Positions 35,728 through 46,300 of a stretch of 64,000 nt of DNA are shown here, one piece after another; within the stretch, counting starts at the first letter, position 1; each line of letters opens with the position of its first letter. The notes under the pieces are model-generated. The model was given only the letters and a program-made list of their open reading frames with translations, did no database searches and had not been told where the DNA came from. Source of the stretch: Phymorhynchus buccinoides (Eukaryota; Mollusca; Gastropoda; Neogastropoda; Raphitomidae); NCBI GenBank assembly GCA_017654935.2, contig CM065690.1:35922454-35986453 (forward strand), given 5' to 3'. The position numbers and the translations under genes are program-made.

Positions 35728-38700
35728 TGTGTTAGAGAGAGACAGAGAGAGAGAGGTTTGACATTGAGTGACTGAAAAAAAACTATGGTTTTAAAATGTA
35801 TTTGTCACTTTGTATGTGTGTATGTATGTGAGAAAAAGAGAGTGTGTGTGTGTGTGTGTGTGTAGGGGGGTTGTGTGTTAGAAAGAAACAGCAAGAGTGG
35901 ATGGAATAAGACCAAGATAGTGCTCAATTGTTATTGTACTTTGTATGTTTTTGTCTGTGTAGGGTTGTGATTTTCTCGTACAAGACTATTCAGTTAATTG
36001 CATTTCATGTTGATGTTCAAATGTTGTAGATTGTGTGTTTTACATTCTACTCTTTGTACATATACAGATGAAATGATGATGGTCCTTTTGCAGAAGGAAG
36101 GATGGAAAGACTATTGTTAAGGTCACATGTAGGCTTGTTTTTGTGTGTGTCTGTTTTCCCTCCAAAACCTTGTATTCTTTACCTTAACCCTTTCATCGCC
36201 ACTGTCGCCTCTTGGCACCACAATGATTAAACACCCATGTCACTAAAAGGCATCAAATGAGGGTCTGGTATGACCTTATGTTCTTAATTTTGGGAGGTAA
36301 GGACAGGCCCTATTTTATGCATGTCACAGATGAATCCACAATATTGCAGACAAAATCTGTTCTCTACCTGGGTAAGCTTAATGGTAAATTTTGGCTGACG
36401 AATGGCTAACGTTGAAAGGGTTAATGAAAGTGTTTGTGGAGAGAACAAAGATTTTATTTTTCTTGCTGAAAAAGTCTTTTATGTATAACCAAAAAAAAAA
36501 GGGATAACAGAAGTGAACTATATTTCCTGGTGTCCCCCTATCTCTGGACACCCCCCCCCCCCCCCCATACACACCCTTTACCCCCTCTCCCCAAACCCCC
36601 TTCCGAGGTATTTCTATCCTTGGGTCATCTTCTGCCTGTGCAATTTCATGCCAGACACTGCTGTATCAAAAAGGAGTGGTCATAACATGAGAAAAGAACA
36701 TTGCAATACATGAACTACATAGAAGTGGTGGGCTGTAATGGCGCTTAATTTCTGTTGATATAATTTGCCTCTTCTCAGCCTCTTTGAAACCATTTATTTG
36801 CACTCATACCATCATCCTATTTTATTTTATCTTTTACCTTATTTGCTCAATTTTTTTAAAAGTTGGCTTTTAGGTAAAATTAGCCCCACCACAAAACAGG
36901 CAAATTTTTCTCAATATACCAGAGTGACAGTGGACAGGTTACTCATTTTGTTTTTTTATCTCCTCCATTTTACTTTTTAGCAAAATAACTTTTCAGAAAC
37001 TTTACTTTGCATGTCCTAACACTTGTTACAGTATTTTCAGACATGCCTACCTTTAGTGACAGCATCGCTGACCCTATCCCTACCCTCACTTTTGCAACAT
37101 AAACAGTTCCCAGATTAGATACTGTTTCGTTTCCATAGTTTCTATGGCTTATTGATTAATTTAAAGGAAAACTGTGTCCCTCACCCTCTGCCTTCCTCTT
37201 GTCCTTCAAGAGCATGCCACTTCTCCCCCCACTCATACCTTAACCCTTATCTGATATCCCTTTTCCTCAATGAAAAATATCTATAAAAATGTAGTGCATT
37301 TGTATGTAATTGAAGCTTTTTAAGAGGCATTATTAACAGGCAGAACCATGTTTTGTAAAGTAAAGACAAAGTCAAAATTGTTAACTATTTAGTCTTTAAA
37401 CATTTTTTAGGGGGGGTCACTTTTGACTTTGTCTTTACTTTTTTGTGTTGATTAAGCCACCCAGCAGTTATGTACATTCGTTTTGAACGTCTACACCTGT
37501 TTTGTTCTACTCTCTACCCAACTGTAGCTTGTGATCCTGAAGGTAGTGATGTGGCCTCTGAGGGTAGGCATGTCAATATATATTTTTTTTTACCTCCACT
37601 ACACGCACTTTCAGCAAGGGAGCCTCTCTCCCTTGTGTCTGAAAGTGTGTGAACAGTCCAGTTTTTTCAGGTGATACACAAGAGATATTTAGTGATGATC
37701 ATGATCATGATGATGGTGGTGATGAAGACGCGCGGGGACCCGGGGCTTGTGCCTCTAGTGAGAGAGCACAACCAGTTGAGTTGACGGGCTTCCCCCTGAC
37801 TATGGGGGGATAGTCGTGTGTGGTGAGTACCCGCAGTTTCCAACACCCAGATGATCACCTTGTGTCTGTGTACCCTGCTGCCTTTGCAGTGTTAATTCTG
37901 TCTTTTGTTTATTAAGAGCATTTCTGCATCGCTTATTCTTTAAGCTCTTTGAAATCAGGAGGTCAGAGTTAGTTATCACAATGTACCTATAACATTTTTT
38001 TTTGGGGGGGGGGTGTCACCTTTGGGGTCACAATTGATGCAGTTGGTATGATGTAATACTTGAAGTTGTAGTGTCATCTTTGGGAAGATCGTGCACCAGG
38101 TGAAAACTTGCACCGTTTTAGCGAAGCACTGGCCTGAAATCCAGTGCGTCAGATGGGAGTTTTGAGCGTCAGAAACGCACATAGTGTGTGTATGAATTAC
38201 CACTGCTTTCAGTGGAATTATTTTCAGGGAGAGAATATATGGGATACATGCTTGGAAGTTAGGAAAGCTGGCTGCTCTTAATACTTGATACTGTTTTCAA
38301 ATCCTGTGTTCCTTGAGCAGAAAGTGGACAGAAAAAAGGGGGGGGGGGGGAAGTTAAAAGGGGAAGATTGGTCCTACAGGCAAGTCAAGCTGTATAATCT
38401 TTTATCTCTAGCCGCTTGCTTATTTGTATGTTCATTTTATTTTTTCAAGTGCTCCTCTGTGATGATGGGGAGGAGGGGAGGGGAGAGGGGGGCTGCAATA
38501 TTTACTATCAACGTTTGCAATCGTAAACAACTTGACGAGAGTGAATTGAGATAGGAAGCTAGAACAAAAGAAAGAAAAGGAAACAAACAGGGAAAGAGAG
38601 CCCAACTCAGCACTAGGACTAAAGGTGATCAGTCTGTGTCCTCAAAATAGATGCCTGGGTGTTGGAACTGTGGGAAAGGGACGTGTTTTGATTTCAGCGT

Positions 38701-40281
38701 TAGCCAGGCCGGCTCTGGGTTGTGGAGACAAGATCGTGTTGCCCTCGGACATGACCAGTTCCTCGTGCAAGAATATTTCTCTGACCCTTGCCTTGTTTGT
38801 GACCTGCCATTACTCTGAAGTCTTTTTCTTTCCACTTTTTTTTTTCAAGAATGAGGGCATATCTTGATTGCTGGTTAGGGCTTTTTTTTTTATAACCTGG
38901 GAATGATTTTATGAGCTTGTGACAGATTGTATGTGTGTGTGTGTGTGTGTGCATAATAGTGTGTGTGAGTGCTTGCGTGCGTTTCAGTAAGTGTGTTAAT
39001 TATCTTTTTTTTAATAATCCATCTACACTGTAGAGAACTTTTGAAAATATAAACAGTTTATTTGTTTCGTGCTTGCTTTTCCAATTTAAGCAAATGTTTT
39101 CAACATAATACACTTGAAACAAAAATTAGTTAAGAAAGAAAATAAAACAGGACAGAATGACTGGTTCACCATTGGTATTAATTTTCCCTATGTTTGAATA
39201 GACATCAAAATGCTCTCTGCTTTAAAAACCCCCAATGAATTCCTTAAAAAAAGAGGCTTTTTTCTTATCAGATATACTTTCTGGATTCTAGGGGATATTT
39301 GTACCACTGATTATGTCTATCTTTCTCTGATATTTATCATGTTGTAGACCAGTTGGCTTGGCTTGGCTATCGTTCCTAGGTATCTATAATTAGAGAAAAG
39401 TTAATTTGACTTCATTCTTAAAATTGGCCAACAGTATGCTTTCTTTGATGTTGAACGCTAAGGGTGGTGAACTGTGAAGTAATGTGGTTTAAAACATGAA
39501 GTAATAAAACAACAGCACCGTTATAGTGACTGTGAATGTTCTGTTTATTATTTTTAAACCTTAAACCTTTGACTAGCTAAGAGGTTGGCTAATGTGGTCA
39601 TTGCATTCTGGCTCGCCGCCTTGTCTTTCATCAGATGAAAGATTCAGCATACAGAAGGAAATATTTAATGACCGAGGCGAAAATGGGGTTTTACGTCCTC
39701 TTGGTCTGAATCAGACACATATGGGACATTTGTAAATACAAATATGGTGGGAACAATACTGGAGGTAATGCCCGGAGGCAGTACGAAATCAGTAAAGTTC
39801 CGATTTTTTTATATTAATACAGATATGTGTAGCGGTAACCACGCCTCGGTTAAACCTCATCGGCTATGGCACCGCTACAAGTCCGTGATCTTGTTTTGAT
39901 ATTTAATGACCTTTTCTTGTTGTCCAATTTCAAACTTTTAGGTGTGTGTTGTTACATGGCGTGCCAGGAATTAACATGTAGGAACTGATTGAAATGATAT
40001 AGAGAGTATTTTTTCAACCATAAAATGTGGTTTTATGGCATTTTTGTATTTAGCAAACAAAATATTTTCTTGAAAAGGAACCAAAAGAAAACAAGGTTTG
40101 CTTTAAAAAAGAAACAAAACTGGCATTTAAAAAAAAAAAGATGTGAGGGGTAGCTACTTGTAATGGTGTAGAGTGGCACAGAGGTAATGTGTTCACCTCG
40201 TATACAATAAACCCGAGATCAAACCTGGGTACAGGGGATTTTTCCTCTCATTCTGCGCTAGGCCTTAGGTCTGAATGTGGA

Positions 40282-40312
<31 letters not shown>

Positions 40313-43300
40313 CGTGTGCCCATGCACTTAGCACACATTAAACCCAGTGGCAACGAAAATGTTGCCACAGAATTTGGTCAAAATTTACCACCACCCCCTC
40401 CCCCTTTCCTTCCTTATCAGTCACACAAAAATCGCATGCAAATAAAATAAAAATAAAAAAAGGGTGGCATGCCTCTGGTTGTGATGCGCTCTGTAGGTGG
40501 GAGCAACCCAAATTTCACAGAGAAGCTCTTTTCTTTTTCCTATTTTGCCCTTTCCTTATGGGATCTGATGCCATGCCATCACGGGCCTATTATTACCTCC
40601 CTTTGCGTATACCTAAGAACACTAACAATGAACACTTTCAAAGATTAATAACTCTGGAGAAACACTAGGAAATGGCAAAGAACAGTAACTGTTAAGCTCG
40701 CGTCCCATCCCATAATCTCACTACATGGTGTTCTCTTTAAAAACGGGTTGCAAAATTTCTAAGTGAGCTCTGCTCCCATGCATGGTACTTTCCAGCGAAT
40801 TTTCTGAATTCAAAGAAAAAAGAATGTAGAAAAACAAATGTTGGAAAGCGTTTTATCTGTTTGATGGCATAAGGCTGTGTCAGACCAATTGACATAAGCT
40901 AGAACACCAAGGCTACATCAAAATGTTATGCTCTGCATATTTATGCCAGGATTGTCTTTAGTACATGGCAAGCTCCTAGCATAACATCATCAGTCAAAAA
41001 TCCTCCGAAGTGGAGTGTGGCTGCCCACGTGGCGGGGTAATAAAAAAAAACTGTCGCACACGTAATGTCCTCATCCCTAGCTGGTGCATTTGTACCAAAG
41101 TGTTCAAGTGCTTCAGCTGTTGGGATGATCCCTGGAGTCTTTAAGCCAGGGTAAGACAACAACAACAACATCAGTTTAATACAGTGGAACCTCCCTTATT
41201 AAAAAAATCATCAAAAATGGGGTCTTATAAGGGAGGCGATTTTAATACTTACATAGAAGGGCAATGTCTCAGATAAAAAGGTCTTATGTGGGAGGGAGTC
41301 TTATAAGGGAGGTTCCACTGTATATTCTTCTTGTAAAAGAATTGCCCCCTGATCGCCATAAAGGGCTTTTTACCCCTTAGCCACACACACCAAGACGCCC
41401 CAAGATATTTTCGGAGAAAAATGCTTTTCCTCCTGTACCATCCATGCCTGTGACTCCCAAGACAGGTTTTGTTTCTGTTGCCTGCAATGTGTGTGATGAG
41501 AGGAGGACTCAGGACTCTCCTTAATCTGTGCTTCGGGTGTGTGTGTGTGTGTGTGTGTTGGTGCCGTCAGGACCAGTTCAAGAAGGCCCCGCCATTGCGA
41601 GGAGGCATTGGGATGTTCCTGCTGCAGAAGATGGGCTGGAAGCCCGGGGATGGGCTGGGCAAGGACAACGAGGGCAACAAGGAGCCCCTCATGCTGGACG
41701 TCAAGATGGACCGCAAAGGTACAGGGACAAATTGACAAATTGATGATTTAATGTCAATAGCTACATAGCCATCGTGACATGGGGGTGTAATGAAATAAAT
41801 GAAAATGCAAACGAAATATATCAATACAAATACTCACATTAATTCACACAAAATCTCAATGTGAATATGAAAAGATAAAATACTAGTATAAAAGATATAG
41901 TCAGCGCACATATTTCCATCAAACCAAAGTCATCATTGTCCTATGCATAATGACCATGACATAGCGGGCACTAAATAAGCCAATTTGTAATAGGGAATCA
42001 AACTGAGAGTGAATGTGATCTAAGTTTATATGATTCAGCAGCATATTTTGCTAACTCTATTCTTTTCGAGTAGTATTCTACTCAATTTGGACCTCTACTA
42101 TTCAAAACTGAAAATAATGCTCTTTAATTCTTGATTACTACTGGTTTTCAGTGAACATCATTTGATGGTTTAATGAATAAAACTACACATTTTGCACCCA
42201 AAACTACTCATTTCAGCTATCCAGAACTACTGAAGACTTGTGTAGGGGGTAAACAGGCCTACATTTAGGCCTGGTTTTCTTCCTACCTCTGATCGCACAC
42301 AGACAGTTGTTGTCAATGGTTCTTCATCTCTTCCAAAATGTCTTCAGTTCGGTGTGACCCAAGGTTCAGTCTTAGGCCCTATCCTTTTTGTTCTTTATAC
42401 CCAATCTCTCTCCACCATCATCAACCAGCATTCTCTTCTACATCATAGCTTTTCTGATGACAATCAACTGTACATTTCTGCCCACCTGAGTCAGTTAGAT
42501 CAAATGATTTCTTCTTCCAAGTTGTGCATCTCTGCTGTTAAAACATGGATGTTTTACAACAAACTGCAACTAAATGCTGAAAAGACAGGAGATGATTCTT
42601 GTAGCCTCTAACCACACAATTAAAACTCAGGTTCTCCCAGGTTCTGTTGACATTGATGGCACTGAGATCAAGCTATCGGCATCCGTCCGCAATCTAGGTG
42701 TTACTTTGGACCAAACCCTTTCTTTCAAACAGCATGTTTCCAATGTTTGCAAGGCTTGCTATCTAGAACTTCGAAGAATTAGTTCCATCCGCCGTTTCCT
42801 CTCTCAAGATGCCCTGAAGACTCTAGTATGTGCTTTTGTTCTGTCTCGCCTTGACTACTGTAACTCACTTCTTGCTGGCTGTCCATCAGCTCTCATCTCT
42901 AAGCTCCAACGGGTCCAGAATAATGCTGCTCGTCTCATTTTTCGCTCCCCTAGGTACGATCATATCACTCCGGTTCTTCGTTCCCTACATTGGCTCCCAG
43001 TTCAATCACGTATTGACTACAAAATTCTCCTCGTCTTCAAGTCACTGAGTGATCAAGCTCCCCTGTATCTCTCTGATCTTCTTCATCTCTATGTCCCAGC
43101 TCGCCAACTACGTTCGTCTTCTGATTCTCGTCTCCTTTCCCTTCCCTCCATCCGTCTCAAATCTGCTGGCCAACGTTCTTTTTCTTGTCAAGCACCATCT
43201 CTTTGGAATTCTCTGCCTTCTCCCCTCCGACACTCCGACTCAGTCTCATTCAAAACCTCTCTTAAAACCCATCTTTTTCCTGCTGCACCCTAAATATTTG

Positions 43301-46300
43301 ATCAGTTGTCTATCGTTGTGTGCTCGTGAGGGAAGATTGAATAAGAGGTTTGTGCTGTGTTTTGTGGTGCGTGTGTGTTGTGTGTGTGTGTGTGAGCATG
43401 CATGTGTGCATACATGTGTGCTTGTGTGTGTTTTGGTTTTGTGGGTTGTGTGTGCACGCATGTGTGTGTGTCTGTGTGTGTCTGTCTGTCTGCGTGCGTA
43501 CGTTGTGTGTGAGGGTGTTTGTGTATGTGTGTTGGTGTATGTGGTCAGTCCGTGCGGCTCGGTTGCTGTGGCTTACTGAATGGGGTATGAACGAGTTGGC
43601 GTCGATAAATGTGTGTGTGTGTGTGTGTGCGCGCGCATGTGTGTGTTAGAGAGAGAGAGAGTTGCGTTGTTGCTGGTTGGTGTCATTCTTGAATGCTGTT
43701 TTTGTTGTCTGTTGATGAATAATTGATTGTAAAGCGCTTTGGGCTCATCTGAGGTAAAGCGTTATATAAATGTACTATAATTATTATTATTATTATTATT
43801 ATAATATTCTGGTTCGAAATCTTGCAAGTGATTTTCGTTGCCATCTATCTGTAACTCCTGTTATATACAGTACTTCTCAACTTCAAGGTTACTTTTGAAC
43901 GAGAGAAACCGCAAAGGTACAGGGAGAGAGAGAGAGAGTGGCAGAGATACAATTGAATCTTGCATCATGTGCACCCTGGTATCGCAGACGCCTCAATAAT
44001 CAGGACATTTTTGTGCAGTATTTTTTCTATTTACTAAAAGTGACTCCAGAACGCGCATCTGTGCATCAAAATTAAAACCCTTTTACCGCCAATGTCGCAT
44101 TTTAGCACCACAATGATTTAACACCCATGTCAAAAAAAGGCCTCAAACCAGGGTCTGTTAGTGTTATCCAAAGACCCTATTTTCTTAATTCTGGGAGGTA
44201 AGGATAGGCTTTACTGTATACATATGTGATGCAGTACGCGAATACCCAGCTAAAGTCGGCCAGCCACAAGAGAGAGAAAGAGAGATAGAAAGAAAGAGAG
44301 AGAGATTTGATTGATTGAAAAATTTGTTCAAAATAAACTATTAGAGATAGATCAATTCTGTTTTTTGCCTGTTGATCTGTTGTCTCTGGCCTTTCTGAAA
44401 ATATGAATAAGTCAAAAGTGATCATTTACGACATTAGCCTGGTTTTCCTGTGCTGCATCACATATTATAGAGGAATTCCCATTATGGCAGATTACGTTTT
44501 TTTCTACCCAGGTAAATTTAATGGAATTTTGTTGCTGAAAAATGGCTGGCAGTGAAAGGGTTAACCCTGGCTTTCTAGACATTGATTGTGATGGGGTGTT
44601 GCAGGTCTGTCCACCACCCTGGACCACCGGCCCAACCTGTCCTTTGTGCGCCCCCCTCCCCCAGGCATGGCTGGGGGGATGGGATTCCCCCCAGGGGTTC
44701 CTCCAGGGATCCGCCCCGGTATGCGTCCCGGAGGACCACCCAGCGCCCCGCCCCGAGCCAAAGACCTGTCAGGTGAGAGTGTCTGTTTGCGCTTTTTTTT
44801 TTTTTTTTTTGCAGGGGTGCTTGTGGCTGTGCCTGAAACCTGAAATCAAGCAGTTTGATGTTGGGTTAGGCAGTGGTGTGCCTGAAGATGATCATCCCCT
44901 ACAGGAAGCTATTCTCTCAAAATGAAGTGTAGATAAAGAGCTGAAAATATACACTCAGGCAAAAGTCGGCGTCAGCACCCATGTTTTTGTAATGTCCTGA
45001 GTTGATGATCAGTTGTTAGCGTTTCAGTGTTGAAATTCCAGTAACTACTCGTTACGTTTTTCTGACACCATTCATCCTGAATTCATAGGGGTTTCAATTC
45101 ATAATCTAAAAAATACGATGTTGAAATTCATGCAACATACTTGAAACACATAGTTTTAAAAAAAAGAGTGCGTTTTAGTGATAAGAAATGATATTGACGT
45201 TATGGAACGCTGTGACAGGCAAACATCCAGTGTCGGCCCTCACGGAACTGTGTACTAAGCGTCGCTGGGGGGCCCCTGCTTTCGACCTCATCAATGAGAC
45301 TGGTCCGGCCCACAAGAAGATGTTTTTGTTTAAGGTGAGCGATTATGCATGCTCTTCTCTGGTCTGATAAACTGGTGTGTGTGTGTGTGTGCATGCACAC
45401 ACATGCGTGTGTCATTCCGAATGTTCCTGAATTTTTCCGCATTTCCAATTATGACAATAAAATTCCGGATTCCGAAATCGCAAGGAGAAAAAAAAGCCAA
45501 ATCCGAGTGGAAGTCAACGTGTGTGCCATTTCCACAGTGATTATAAATGCCAATCCAACATTTATTATCCCGGAAACCATAATCTGCGCATGTGCGGTAA
45601 GCTTTTTTGCTGAACAAAATGGCGTCAAGCAAAAACGGGAACTTGCGTCGTGTTTACCGAAGTGTGTTCCTCAGTATAGAGAACAATTTCCCATCCCAAT
45701 GTCCCATGAACTTCGTTGATAAAGAGGATAGTTACACTTTCTGCACTGTGTGCCGACGCAACTTCGAAATTTCTTACAGGGATCTAATATAACATCGCTG
45801 TTCACGAGAAGCTTGTACCGTGAAACTGAAAGCAGAGGTCTTCAGTTCAGTTGTGGAAATGATCGCGATGATGTAGTCATGATATAGTGCTTCGTTGCTA
45901 AAATGGCACAATCAGTGAAGAGGTAAGCATGCCGGTTTATTCAGCTTGTGTAAGACAATGTTTTCTTGTCAGGAGATGAAGACTACTTCTTTATATATAA
46001 AAAAAAAGGTTCAGCTTCAGGGGGCACAGCCCCCTGGCCCCTATTCTCCCTGCTCCCTGGTCACCTGGTCATTTGAGAAATGGAGAATGAACCAATAAGG
46101 CAGAAAGATAGTAGATGATAGTAAGCAAAGGGGGGAGTCAAAAAGACAGTGATGGATTACAGGAAGTTGCTAGCACAAAACTTCCAGAATGTAAGGGAAC
46201 TATTTGTATGAAAGACCCCTCAGTATCCCCAAGGGGGGGGGGGGGGGGGGTTAAAAATTGGTCTGATGAAATCCTGTGCGTCAGATGGTAGTTATGAACA

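Noticed and set aside
43350..43649. Cys/Val-rich open frame after LINE G
   Set aside because: It is a translation of TG-rich repeats in the LINE 3' region.
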